Assembly: GCA_903871875.1 (NCBI GenBank)
Contig: CAIQIR010000093.1
Location: forward strand, 86,780-150,779
DNA: 64,000 nucleotides
DNA from: an uncultured Schlesneria sp.
GTDB taxonomy: Bacteria > Planctomycetota > Planctomycetia > Planctomycetales > Planctomycetaceae
Direction: 5' to 3'
Shown: positions 1-7,764 of the stretch, in pieces
Numbering within the stretch: the stretch's first letter is position 1
How the letters are laid out: every line of letters begins with the position of its first letter
The notes under the pieces: generated by a model
Seen by the model: only the letters and a program-made list of their open reading frames with translations
Databases searched by the model: none
What the model was told of the DNA's origin: nothing
Position numbers and translations under genes: made by a program

Positions 1-1
1 C

Positions 2-391
2 GAATTCTACAAGCAGGTGTTTGGGGCAATTGAGAGCTATCGATTGACGGAGCCCAGCGGCCGAATCGGTCATGCCGAGCTGAAATTTGGCCCGTTGACC
101 GTCATGCTGTCTGATGAATATCCCGAACACGGCATAAACAGTCTGGCTGTGTGGGGTGGGGCGGGATCAATGCTCCATTTGCACGTCGCCGATGTCGATG
201 CAATGACCGAACGAGCTGTCAAACTTGGTGCGAAGTTGTTGATGGCTCCCCAAGATCAATTCTACGGTGAACGTGGTTCCAAGATCCTTGATCCCTATGG
301 GCACGAATGGATGCTGGGCCAAGAGATCGAGCAGGTCTCACCAGAAGAAATGCAACGGCGATATACCGCGCTCATGAGGCAGGGAGGCTGA
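2..391 (+). CDS. VOC-superfamily (glyoxalase/PhnB-like) protein, 5' end missing
   Basis: The reading frame is open from base 2 and the usual first strand of the fold (FYKQVFGA) is already under way, so the true start lies outside the window. The GTG at 17 is internal to the family motif and is probably not the start. The visible 129 residues read like a PhnB-type vicinal-oxygen-chelate protein: a F-G-A-x-E strand-helix, a LHLHVADVDA strand typical of the second half, and DPYGHEW near the end. That last motif is the family's D-P-x-G-x-x-W/H close. Members of this superfamily include lyases, dioxygenases and resistance proteins, and the substrate cannot be told from sequence. The family assignment is confident; no specific function is claimed. 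Confidence 0.75.
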   Translation, partial: EFYKQVFGAIESYRLTEPSGRIGHAELKFGPLTVMLSDEYPEHGINSLAVWGGAGSMLHLHVADVDAMTERAVKLGAKLLMAPQDQFYGERGSKILDPYGHEWMLGQEIEQVSPEEMQRRYTALMRQGG

Positions 392-742
392 GCCAGCGAG
401 AAGCGTCAACCTATAAATGGCTCGGGGGGCTTCCACGCCTAGTAGGGGTGCTGCTGCGGGCGTTTCGTTTGTTCGTAGCCATGGCGACATCGCTCCCCTG
501 TCTTATTGTGCAGTCACTCCAGTCTGACGAACGAAAAGGGTCTCACATCGATACGCTCTGATTTGTATGAGAATCTCGCAATAAATCATGCCACATCAAG
601 AATTATATGGTCAAAATCCGATCAAACCGGCGGATGGGACTCGCTGACGCGGATTGACTCGAGTGCCATGGTGAGTAGGATACCGTTAGACCGGATGTCT
701 GTGTCTTAGTGCGATTGTGTCGATTCATTTCATTGGAGCAAA
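392..742. other. Intergenic region, no gene seen
   Basis: These 351 bases separate the VOC protein from the secreted protein at 743. Short open frames here have no recognisable protein character. The only functional element I can point to is a GGAG about 5 bases upstream of the ATG at 743, a plausible ribosome binding site. Confidence 0.5.
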
Positions 743-1612
743 ATGTATCGCATCTTGCTGTGTTTTGTTGGATGGATCTGGGGCTTCGTCGTTCTTTGTA
801 TTGGTGTGGTGGCGGCTCAGGATGAAATGGCGGAATCGCCGACCCATCAGAAAGTGGTGACCTATCTCGCGGAGCGTTTGAATGATCAGCGTCTGCAGTT
901 GACTGCTCCGGCCGATGCCAAAGTCACGTTAGGGACGGCACCGATCTTTCGTGTGAATAATCCGATCAGTGGAGCGGATGGTGGTGTCTTTGTCTGGGTT
1001 TCTGACGGTAAGCCGGTCGCATTGTCCAAGTCGCTGCTGAATTCCAAAAAACGGATTTATTCGCTGACGACGGTCTCACTTTGGCCTGACACCTTTTCGA
1101 TGACCCAGCCTGATGGCACGATTTGGGAGCCGAAGTCTTCGACGTTGACACCGATCATGTTGACGGACGAACCGCCCCCCACTGATCAAGCGTCAAAACG
1201 CCTAATGCAGATGAAGGGTCTTGCTGAATCGTTCTCAATCGAAGTTACATGGCAGATTTCGATTGTCGAACCGACTAGCGTTTACGTTTTGCGGATGTTG
1301 CCCCGTCCCATCTATCGATATACCTCGGAACGTTTTGGTGTCGTTGATGGTGCGTTATTTGCCTTCTGTCAGGGGACGAATCCGGAGGCCATCGTTCAGG
1401 TCGAAGCGATCAGGTCCGACGACGGCTTGGAATGGCGGTGTGGTGTCAGCCGGCTCACCAGTCACGCTCTCAAGGCACAATACCGCAAGAATGAAGTGCT
1501 GAAGGCGGTGTCGATTTCCAATTATCGACCTCAGCGGCACGACAACTATTTCAACAACCAGTTGAATTATCCCAAGGATTTTGATCCCGCGCCAGCACCG
1601 AATCCCCAGTAA
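743..1612 (+). CDS. Unrecognised secreted protein
   Basis: A 289-residue protein whose first ~25 residues form a good signal peptide: a basic start, a hydrophobic core, and a likely cut after VVAA. It is therefore predicted to be exported. The mature part is a mixture of beta-like segments. One stretch around residues 60-110 (RVNNPISGADGGVFVWVSDG) resembles the extracellular beta-sandwich domains common in planctomycetes, but I do not recognise a family. No catalytic motif, heme-binding CxxCH or lipobox is visible. The C-terminus is rich in Asn, Tyr and Pro. It ends just before the convergent sulfate transporter operon and shares no obvious function with it. Confidence 0.7.
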   Translation: MYRILLCFVGWIWGFVVLCIGVVAAQDEMAESPTHQKVVTYLAERLNDQRLQLTAPADAKVTLGTAPIFRVNNPISGADGGVFVWVSDGKPVALSKSLLNSKKRIYSLTTVSLWPDTFSMTQPDGTIWEPKSSTLTPIMLTDEPPPTDQASKRLMQMKGLAESFSIEVTWQISIVEPTSVYVLRMLPRPIYRYTSERFGVVDGALFAFCQGTNPEAIVQVEAIRSDDGLEWRCGVSRLTSHALKAQYRKNEVLKAVSISNYRPQRHDNYFNNQLNYPKDFDPAPAPNPQ

Positions 1613-1647
1613 GCGATGGAGTAATGCCATCCTGAACGCGGACGAGA

Positions 1648-2715
1648 TTAGATCTCGTAGTCTTGTGTCCCGGGCATAAACACTCGCACACGCCGTGCGG
1701 CGACGTAAACGAGGTCGCCCGGGTGCAGTCGCAGCTCCGCGTATCGTTCGAGATTCAAATCGACGTTCAATGCCACGCCGAATTGTTCGGAAAAAACGCG
1801 AACCTTGGCTACAGATCCTGCGGGGTTCAGTTGCAAGACTCGCACTTCAAGGCTCGACGCGCCGAAGGGAATGCGTTCAATGTCGAGTTCGTGCGGGCGA
1901 ACGTAAGCGGTGGCTTGTCGCGATTCCGCATGTGGATATTCGGGATATGCGATGTTGAGTGCCCCCATCATGGCCATCCCGTTTTCGACACGACCATGAA
2001 AGACGTTGACGTTGCCGAGAAAGTCCATGACGAAGGGTGTGGCGGGGTGGTCGAACACTTCCTGGGGCGTACCCGATTGCTCGATATGTCCGGAACGCAT
2101 GACGACGACGCGGTCGGCCACTTCAAACGCTTCTTCTTGATCGTGTGTGACGAATACCGTTGTTAAATGAATTTCGTCGTGCAGTTGTCTTAGCCATTGT
2201 CGCAGTTCCTGGCGAACCTTGGCGTCCAGCGCTCCGAAGGGTTCGTCCAGCAATAGGATCCTTGGCTGTACGGCCAGCGCCCTGGCGAGCGCCACGCGTT
2301 GCCGTTGTCCTCCGGATAACTGAGAAGGGTACCGCTGGTTCAGTCCTTCCAGTCGAACCAGATGCAGTAACTCGTTGACTCGTGATTTGATTTCGGCGTT
2401 TGATTTCTTGCGGACCCGCATCCCGAACGCGACATTTTCATAGACGGTCATGTGTCGAAACAAGGCGTAGTGCTGGAAGACGAAGCCGACCTGACGATCT
2501 TTGGGCGACTGCTGGGTCACGTCTTCGTCCGCATACATCACTTGGCCCTGATCGGCTGACTCCAATCCGGCGATAATTCGCAGTAGTGTGGTCTTTCCCG
2601 AACCGGACGGTCCCAGCAGTGCCAGCAATGCCCCGCTTTGCGCCTCCAGGCTGACATTGTCCAGCGCTTTGAAGCTGCCAAACTGCTTCGAGAGGTTCTT
2701 GACGACGATACTCAT
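1648..2715 (-). CDS. cysA: Sulfate/thiosulfate ABC transporter ATPase CysA
   Basis: This is the ATP-hydrolysing subunit that drives sulfate or thiosulfate import through the CysT/CysW channel. It has a complete ABC domain: Walker [11 protein letters not shown]-loop FVFQHYALF, signature [15 protein letters not shown], Walker [13 protein letters not shown] and the switch histidine [12 protein letters not shown]-terminal regulatory (TOBE-like) domain follows, with [14 protein letters not shown] typical of CysA. I chose the ATG at 2715, which gives [11 protein letters not shown] and matches the family start; an in-frame TTG lies 8 codons upstream. At about 355 residues it has the usual CysA length. 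It is the last gene of the minus-strand operon after cysW, with a gap of ~100 bases. Confidence 0.95.
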   Translation of the reverse strand: MSIVVKNLSKQFGSFKALDNVSLEAQSGALLALLGPSGSGKTTLLRIIAGLESADQGQVMYADEDVTQQSPKDRQVGFVFQHYALFRHMTVYENVAFGMRVRKKSNAEIKSRVNELLHLVRLEGLNQRYPSQLSGGQRQRVALARALAVQPRILLLDEPFGALDAKVRQELRQWLRQLHDEIHLTTVFVTHDQEEAFEVADRVVVMRSGHIEQSGTPQEVFDHPATPFVMDFLGNVNVFHGRVENGMAMMGALNIAYPEYPHAESRQATAYVRPHELDIERIPFGASSLEVRVLQLNPAGSVAKVRVFSEQFGVALNVDLNLERYAELRLHPGDLVYVAARRVRVFMPGTQDYEI

Positions 2716-2814
2716 GGGGGCCTGTGCGAAAATGGTCAAAAGAGAGAATTAAAACCGGCAGACAATCGAATTCAGAATGTCGATACAACGCGGACGGGGG
2801 TGGTCAATGTCATG

Positions 2815-3735
2815 CTATTCCACCTCTTGAGACTTGGCGGCTTGCCGGAGATCTTCTTGCGTTTTGTGTTCCAGGGCGATTTTGACGAATAGCGTCACGA
2901 GCGCCAGCAGCGTTAAGAGCGATGCCACGGCCAATGCGCTCGAATAAGTTGCAGCCGTCGCGCCTTCAAACAGCGTATTCACGCGAATCGGCATCGTTTC
3001 CGTCTTGCCGGTGCGATGCCCAGAGACAACATAGACTGCACCGAACTCGCCCATGGCCCGTGCATTGCAGAGAATCACTCCGTAAAGCAAACCCCATTTG
3101 ATATTGGGGACTGTGACCCGCCAGAACATTTGCCATGAGTTGGCGCCGAGGCTGATCGCCGCAATTTCTTCATCGGCTCCGATCGCCTCCATGACGGGAA
3201 TCAGTTCGCGGGCAACAAACGGCAGCGTCACGAAGGTTGTCGCCAAAACGATCGCCGGCCAGGCATGAAGAACCTGGATATTTCCCATCTTCAGTAGTGG
3301 ACCGAAGTAGCCGTCTCGTTGATTGAACAGCAGTACGAACATCAATCCTGCCACGACCGGCGAGACGGCGAAGGGCAGGTCAATGATCGTTGTCAACAAC
3401 GTCCGTCCTGGAAAACGAAAACGTGTAATGGTCCATGCGGCTGCGATTCCAAAAATGACGTTCGCAATCACCGAAATGGGCGCGACAAAAAGGGTCAACA
3501 GGATGGCATGCAATGTGTCGGAGTCACCGGTTAGGGTCTCCCAGTAGGCTACCGCTCCATTCGAAAATGCGGCACAGAAAACGTAAACCACTGGAACGAT
3601 CACTAGCAGCACCAAAGTGGCCATCGCCGAACTGATCAATAACCAGCGAATCCAGGCCGGATCTTCTTGCGCCGATCGGCCGTGCGAGTGGACCACGGGA
3701 ACCAGCGGAGCGATATGTTTTGGAACGGCGTGCAC
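2815..3735 (-). CDS. cysW: Sulfate ABC transporter permease CysW
   Basis: One of the two membrane subunits of the sulfate importer. The 306-residue protein has about six hydrophobic segments. It carries the binding-protein-dependent transport signature that contacts CysA (EEIAAISLGANSWQMFWRV, followed by the P and G of the EAA loop). The segment ARAMGEFGAVYVVSGH is characteristic of CysW and separates it from CysT. The N-terminal ~40 residues are a soluble extension with two His. Translation starts at a GTG at 3735 just downstream of cysT (53-base gap), and I see no strong Shine-Dalgarno. The operon order Sbp-CysT-CysW-CysA is canonical. Confidence 0.94.
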   Translation of the reverse strand: MHAVPKHIAPLVPVVHSHGRSAQEDPAWIRWLLISSAMATLVLLVIVPVVYVFCAAFSNGAVAYWETLTGDSDTLHAILLTLFVAPISVIANVIFGIAAAWTITRFRFPGRTLLTTIIDLPFAVSPVVAGLMFVLLFNQRDGYFGPLLKMGNIQVLHAWPAIVLATTFVTLPFVARELIPVMEAIGADEEIAAISLGANSWQMFWRVTVPNIKWGLLYGVILCNARAMGEFGAVYVVSGHRTGKTETMPIRVNTLFEGATAATYSSALAVASLLTLLALVTLFVKIALEHKTQEDLRQAAKSQEVE

Positions 3736-3788
3736 TCAAATCACTTTCTCAACAAGAATCAATCCTGACGGCCGATTGTCAATGTGGC

Positions 3789-4616
3789 TTAATTGGCCGA
3801 GGAATTAGCCGCCTCGCTACGACGTTCGAGCGCGTTAATCACGATCAGCATGGCAAACGAAGCGACAAGTAAGACGACGGCGACGGCGCTCGCTTCCGCG
3901 TATTTGAAATCTTCGAGCTTTTGTACGATCAGATGCGGAGCAATTTGGGTTTCGAAAGGAATGTTGGCCGAGACGAACACCACGGAACCATATTCACCAA
4001 TCGCTCGCGCGAACGTCAGAGCAAACCCGGTCGTCAATGCAGGATAGAGGGAAGGAAGCAGGATTCGGGTAAATGTCTGCCAGCGATTTGCCCCCAAGCA
4101 CGCCGCGGCCTCTTCGATGTCGGCATCAATGCTTTCGAGAACCGGCTGAACCGTTCTCACGACAAAGGGCAAGCCAATGAATACGAGTACGAAAACGATT
4201 GCCGCCTGCGAATAAGCTAGCTTGATGCCCGCTGGTACTAGGAATTGGCCCAGCCAGCCATTTTGAGAATAAAGGCTCGAATAGACCAATCCCGCGACGG
4301 CGGTTGGCAGTGCGAAGGGTAGGTCGATCAGCGAATCAAGCAGACGCTTGAATGGGAAGTCGTAGCGAACAAATACCCAGGCAAGTAGCAGTCCCAGCAC
4401 GGTATCGATCACACCGGCGACCGCCGAGCTGCCAAATGTCACCAAATAGGCCGAGCGGGCTTGGGCGGACCAGACAGCGGCCACGAACTGCGAGGTTGTT
4501 AGCGAAGAGGCCTTCGTCAAGCAGGCCGCGAGTGGAATCAGCACGAGTACACTCAGATACGCTATGGCGTATGAAAGACTCAGGCGAAATCCAGGCAAAA
4601 CGCGATGCGAGGCCAT
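3789..4616 (-). CDS. cysT: Sulfate ABC transporter permease CysT (CysU)
   Basis: The partner permease of CysW in the sulfate importer. The 275-residue hydrophobic protein has about six membrane segments. Its EAA loop (DIEEAAACLGANRWQTFTRI) and the CysT-type segment ARAIGEYGSVVFVSANIP are both visible, as is the conserved DLPFALPTAVAGLVY. The ATG at 4616 gives MASHRVLPGF, a normal family start; a TTG two codons earlier is less likely. It follows the substrate-binding protein gene after 246 bases, which contain a small possible open frame, and precedes cysW by 53 bases. Confidence 0.94.
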   Translation of the reverse strand: MASHRVLPGFRLSLSYAIAYLSVLVLIPLAACLTKASSLTTSQFVAAVWSAQARSAYLVTFGSSAVAGVIDTVLGLLLAWVFVRYDFPFKRLLDSLIDLPFALPTAVAGLVYSSLYSQNGWLGQFLVPAGIKLAYSQAAIVFVLVFIGLPFVVRTVQPVLESIDADIEEAAACLGANRWQTFTRILLPSLYPALTTGFALTFARAIGEYGSVVFVSANIPFETQIAPHLIVQKLEDFKYAEASAVAVVLLVASFAMLIVINALERRSEAANSSAN

Positions 4617-4630
4617 AAACAAAGCGACTT

Positions 4631-4774
4631 TCAGATCGATTTCGGAGCATCCATGCGACCGGCGTAAAAGCGAGCGACGCCCTTCTTGAAGCCGTCGAAC
4701 ATGCGCGGCGCGCTTTTGGCCATTTTTTCGCTGTTTGGGATCGCGAAGAACAGGGTTATTTGTGGCGTTTTCAT
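4631..4774 (-). CDS. Possible small protein between sbp and cysT
   Basis: A 47-codon frame starting at an ATG at 4774 and ending 14 bases before the cysT start. It fills most of the otherwise empty gap between the binding-protein and CysT genes on the operon strand. The predicted peptide is basic, opens with MKTPQITLFFAIPNS and ends with GRMDAPKSI. Third codon positions are mostly G or C, like the neighbours, which favours coding. I see no strong ribosome binding site and recognise no family. It could equally be untranslated spacer. Confidence 0.35.
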   Translation of the reverse strand: MKTPQITLFFAIPNSEKMAKSAPRMFDGFKKGVARFYAGRMDAPKSI

Positions 4775-4862
4775 ACCGAAATCTCGCTCATTTCGCGAGT
4801 CATCTGCGTTCAAAAGCGTGAAGATTCCGTCTTGCGCCGGCAGAACACTTTCGATCGATCGA

Positions 4863-5897
4863 CTAGTTTTTGGCGTAAAAGCTGTCAAACAGGGCTCCGT
4901 CTGCGAAGAACTTGACTTGCGCCGCTTCCCAATTGGCCACAATGTCAGTGATCGGAAACAGTTTGATCTCAGGAAATTTCCCCGCGATTTTGGCAATGAC
5001 CGCCGGATCGGTCGGACGGTAGTAGTGCTTGGCAATGATTTCCTGCGCTTCCGGTGTGTACAGGAATTTCAGGTAGGCTTCCGCCGCCGCGCGTGTTCCT
5101 TTTTCGTCGACCACGGCATCGACCACGGCGACCTGTGGTTCATGCAGAATACTTTGCGGCGGGTAGACGATTTCCAGTGCCCCTTTGGATTCTGCAATCT
5201 CCAGATAGGCCTCGCTCTCCATGGCGAGGTGTACGTCGCCAATTCCTTTTTGAGCGAAAGTCATGGTGGCTCCGCGGGCGCCGGAATCCAGGATCGGGAC
5301 GTTCTTGTACATTTTCGTTAGTAGTTCAACGGCTTGTTCTTCCGACCCGCCGTTCAAGACAACGCTTCCCCAGGCTGCCAGTAAGCTCAGTCGACCATTA
5401 CCAGACGTCTTGGGGCTGGGAGTGACGACCTTCACATCGGGTTTGGTTAGATCCTTCCAGTCCTTGATTTCTTTGGGGTTGCCCTTGCGAACCACGAACA
5501 CCACTGTCGAGGTGTATGGCAACGATTTGTTGGGCAATGAATTTTCCCAGCCTTCCTTCAGTAGTCCATTTTTTCGGAGTGCATCGGTGTCGGTCCAAAT
5601 GGAAAGGGTTGCTACGTCTGCCTTAAGGCCTTCGATAATCAGTCGAGCCTGACTGGCCGATCCGCCGTGCGACTGCTCGATTGTCAATGGTTGGCCGAAT
5701 TCCTTTTCAAACTGGGGAGTGTAGGCTTTGTTCAATTCCTTCCAGAGTTCTCGCGTCGGATCGTACGAGACATTCAAAAGGTTGACAGGGCCCTTGGTCT
5801 TTGCCGCTGCCGTGCCCGAGTTCGAATTGCATCCCAATCCTGCAGCAACGACGATTGTCAGCCACAATCCGAAACTTCGACCATTAATCTGCAGCAT
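4863..5897 (-). CDS. sbp: Sulfate-binding lipoprotein (Sbp/CysP)
   Basis: The extracytoplasmic sulfate or thiosulfate receptor of the Cys ABC importer, 344 residues. A signal peptide ends in the lipobox GLGC at about residue 23, so it is probably membrane-anchored by lipid. Family motifs are clear: LLNVSYDPTRELW at the mature N-terminus, TIEQSHGGSASQAR (anion-binding loop), KADVATLSIWTD, and NGRLSLLAAWG. The start codon ATG follows AGGGAG at about 9 bases. It is encoded directly downstream of the Rrf2 regulator (78-base gap) and upstream of cysT. I use sbp rather than cysP because sulfate and thiosulfate preference cannot be separated here. Confidence 0.93.
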   Translation of the reverse strand: MLQINGRSFGLWLTIVVAAGLGCNSNSGTAAAKTKGPVNLLNVSYDPTRELWKELNKAYTPQFEKEFGQPLTIEQSHGGSASQARLIIEGLKADVATLSIWTDTDALRKNGLLKEGWENSLPNKSLPYTSTVVFVVRKGNPKEIKDWKDLTKPDVKVVTPSPKTSGNGRLSLLAAWGSVVLNGGSEEQAVELLTKMYKNVPILDSGARGATMTFAQKGIGDVHLAMESEAYLEIAESKGALEIVYPPQSILHEPQVAVVDAVVDEKGTRAAAEAYLKFLYTPEAQEIIAKHYYRPTDPAVIAKIAGKFPEIKLFPITDIVANWEAAQVKFFADGALFDSFYAKN

Positions 5898-5933
5898 TAC
5901 TGAGGCTCCCTGAAAATCGCCGACGTTGTTTAT

Positions 5934-5947
5934 GATATTAGATATTA
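5934..5947. repeat. Tandem GATATTA repeat upstream of sbp
   Basis: Two perfect head-to-tail copies of GATATTA lie in the AT-rich gap between the Rrf2 gene stop and the sbp start. The flank on the minus strand (TTAACAAATAATATC) is also AT-rich. This could be an internal promoter or operator element for the transporter genes. That role is an inference from position only. Confidence 0.3.
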
Positions 5948-5975
5948 TTTGTTAAGCGCCGCGACCTGTCTTTTG

Positions 5976-6440
5976 TTAGATCCCATCGCCGCCGATAAAC
6001 GCCATGTTGAACACCTCAGACTTCGTCACCGGGGCCATTCCGTAGACGGCCGCCAAATTCGCCTCATCCATTCTGCGTGATGAGTAGTTTCGAATGTCTA
6101 GCATGATCCGACGAAATCGACAGCTCGATTCCTGACTGCAGGGCTCGTAAGCGGTCGCAGAAACACAACCAATCGGGGCGATCAACCCGTCGAAGAAACG
6201 AACGATTTGTCCCATTGTGATTTCCTCGGGACGCTTGGCTAATTCAAAGCCGCCAATCCTGCCTGGAACGCTTCGTACCCACCCCTTGGTCTTCAGTTCC
6301 AGCATGATGTGCTCAAGAAATCGTCTTGGTACATCATTTATCTCGGCCAGTTCACGAATCGAGACTGGCCCTTGACCATATCGGCCAACCAGAGTCATCA
6401 AAGCACGAAGTGCGTAATCTGATTTTCTTGACACTTTCAT
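5976..6440 (-). CDS. Rrf2-family transcriptional regulator, probable sulfur regulator
   Basis: A 154-residue winged-helix regulator of the Rrf2 family (relatives include IscR, NsrR and CymR). The start ATG at 6440 gives MKVSRKSDYALRALMTL, the standard Rrf2 opening. The helix-turn-helix region SIRELAEINDVPRRFLEHIM and the wing G-x-x-G-G-F-E-L follow. Three cysteines stand in the cluster-binding loop with spacing C-x8-C-x5-C (GCVSATAYEPCSQESSC). This resembles the 2Fe-2S ligands of IscR/NsrR, although the spacing of the first pair is longer. It lies between cysK (divergent) and the sulfate importer (same strand), so control of both is likely by analogy with CymR or IscR. Confidence 0.88.
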   Translation of the reverse strand: MKVSRKSDYALRALMTLVGRYGQGPVSIRELAEINDVPRRFLEHIMLELKTKGWVRSVPGRIGGFELAKRPEEITMGQIVRFFDGLIAPIGCVSATAYEPCSQESSCRFRRIMLDIRNYSSRRMDEANLAAVYGMAPVTKSEVFNMAFIGGDGI

Positions 6441-6488
6441 CGACTTTGCCGCCTTCCGCCTTGAGCAATAAGTACGACCCAACGGCTG

Positions 6489-6517
6489 ATACTATTCGCA
6501 AGGCTTCTCTTTGTCAA
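6489..6517 (-). promoter_or_regulatory. Promoter for the Rrf2-sulfate transporter operon
   Basis: On the minus strand a perfect -35 TTGACA (plus coordinates 6512-6517) is followed after exactly 17 bases by TAGTAT (6489-6494), 4 of 6 matches to the -10 consensus. It lies about 50 bases upstream of the Rrf2 start codon and faces away from cysK. Seen directly as a consensus match; activity is inferred. Confidence 0.55.
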
Positions 6518-6554
6518 ATTGCATTCTTGGCCCGAATTATTCACTTTGCCACGC

Positions 6555-6583
6555 TTGACAGTCCGAAAAGCCATAGATAAAAT
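6555..6583 (+). promoter_or_regulatory. Promoter for cysK and probably the encapsulin genes
   Basis: TTGACA at 6555-6560, a 17-base spacer, and TAAAAT at 6578-6583: a near-perfect housekeeping (sigma70-like) promoter about 85 bases upstream of the chosen cysK start. It is back to back with the Rrf2 gene promoter, with the two -35 boxes about 37 bases apart. This is the usual arrangement for a shared regulatory region. Confidence 0.6.
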
Positions 6584-6600
6584 AACACCATCTTAGTGTT
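6584..6600. promoter_or_regulatory. Inverted repeat at the predicted cysK transcription start, possible operator
   Basis: AACAC-N7-GTGTT immediately follows the -10 box, so it would overlap the transcription start. The dyad is short (5-base arms), but its position is that of a repressor operator, and the neighbouring Rrf2 protein is the obvious candidate to bind it. No direct evidence of binding can be read from sequence. Confidence 0.35.
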
Positions 6601-6667
6601 GCTTATATCGCTCTGGTTGAATTTGGCAGAAGTTGGTGCATCAAAATCGGGAATGGAGACTGTGGCG

Positions 6668-7603
6668 ATGTCGTTGTTCAAAGACAATTCAGAATCGATC
6701 GGACGTACACCCCTGATTCGGATCAACCGACTTACGCAAGGGCTGAACGCCACGATTTTGGCCAAGATTGAGGGACGAAATCCGGCCTACAGTGTGAAGT
6801 GTCGGATTGGCGCGGCAATGATTTGGGACGCCGAAGCCAGCGGCAAGCTGAAGCCAGGGGTGCACGTGGTCGAGCCGACCAGCGGCAACACCGGAATCGC
6901 CTTAGCTTTCGTCTGTGCGGCACGCGGTTATCCACTCACATTGACGATGCCCGAAACCATGTCCGTTGAGCGTCGCATGATGCTCAGGGGCTTTGGCGCA
7001 AATCTGGTGCTCACTCCCGGAGCCGAGGGGATGAGAGGGGCGATCGCTAAAGCGGAAGAGTTGTCGAAACAACCGGGCTGGTTCATGCCGCAGCAATTCA
7101 ATAATCTGGCCAATCCGGAAATCCACTTTAAGACGACCGGTCCCGAGATCTTCGAAGATACCAATGGGAAGATTGACTACTTCATTGCTGGCGTGGGGAC
7201 CGGAGGCACGATCACCGGGGTTTCACGCTATCTCAAGCAAACGAAGAAACTGGGCATCAAGTCGATTGCTGTTGAGCCACAAACGAGTCCGGTCCTTTCG
7301 GGAGGGGCGCCAGGGCGCCATAAGATTCAGGGAATTGGTGCCGGGTTTGTCCCTAAGGTCCTCGATGTCAGTTTGCTCGACGAAATCATTCAGGTCACCG
7401 ATGACGAAGCCATCGAAGCGGCGAAAAGTTTGATGAAGCATGAAGGCATTTCTTGTGGCATCAGTTGCGGGGCGGCGATGGCTGCGTGCCTCAAGGTCGC
7501 GGCCCGACCGGAAGCGGCTGGAAAAACGATTGTCACAGTGCTTCCGGATAGCGGTGAACGATATTTGTCGACCGCTCTATTTGACAAAGAATTCTCGAGT
7601 TGA
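6668..7603 (+). CDS. cysK: Cysteine synthase A (O-acetylserine sulfhydrylase)
   Basis: This PLP enzyme joins O-acetylserine and sulfide to give cysteine. The protein follows E. coli CysK closely: an opening D-N-S-x-S-I-G-R-T-P-L, the PLP lysine in [12 protein letters not shown], the substrate loop [12 protein letters not shown], the cofactor-phosphate loop [14 protein letters not shown], and the ending [12 protein letters not shown] chose the ATG at 6668 ([10 protein letters not shown]) because GGAG stands 9 bases upstream and the family starts there; ATGs at 6653 and further upstream are less suitable. The length is 311 residues. It is the first gene of the plus-strand unit with the encapsulin genes and is divergent from the Rrf2 regulator. 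No serine acetyltransferase gene (cysE) is present in the window. Confidence 0.96.
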   Translation: MSLFKDNSESIGRTPLIRINRLTQGLNATILAKIEGRNPAYSVKCRIGAAMIWDAEASGKLKPGVHVVEPTSGNTGIALAFVCAARGYPLTLTMPETMSVERRMMLRGFGANLVLTPGAEGMRGAIAKAEELSKQPGWFMPQQFNNLANPEIHFKTTGPEIFEDTNGKIDYFIAGVGTGGTITGVSRYLKQTKKLGIKSIAVEPQTSPVLSGGAPGRHKIQGIGAGFVPKVLDVSLLDEIIQVTDDEAIEAAKSLMKHEGISCGISCGAAMAACLKVAARPEAAGKTIVTVLPDSGERYLSTALFDKEFSS

Positions 7604-7751
7604 CCGTTTAACAACTTGCGTGGCGAATTGTCATTCGACTCACCTCCGTCAGCGTAGAAATTCTGTGTAAAGTCCCTAAACTAACCGCCGATGGCCGGTC
7701 CGCCCCGGGATCGAACATCAGGCCGGGATAGTCGCATCCGTCTTGTTTTTT

Positions 7752-7759
7752 GGGAAGGA
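7752..7759 (+). promoter_or_regulatory. Ribosome binding site that sets the GTG start of shell gene 1
   Basis: GGGAAGGA lies 5 bases before the GTG at 7765. This supports the GTG rather than the in-frame TTG at 7750, and the resulting protein begins MSDNLLQRSVTT exactly like its tandem paralogue. Confidence 0.6.
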
Positions 7760-7764
7760 TCTCG

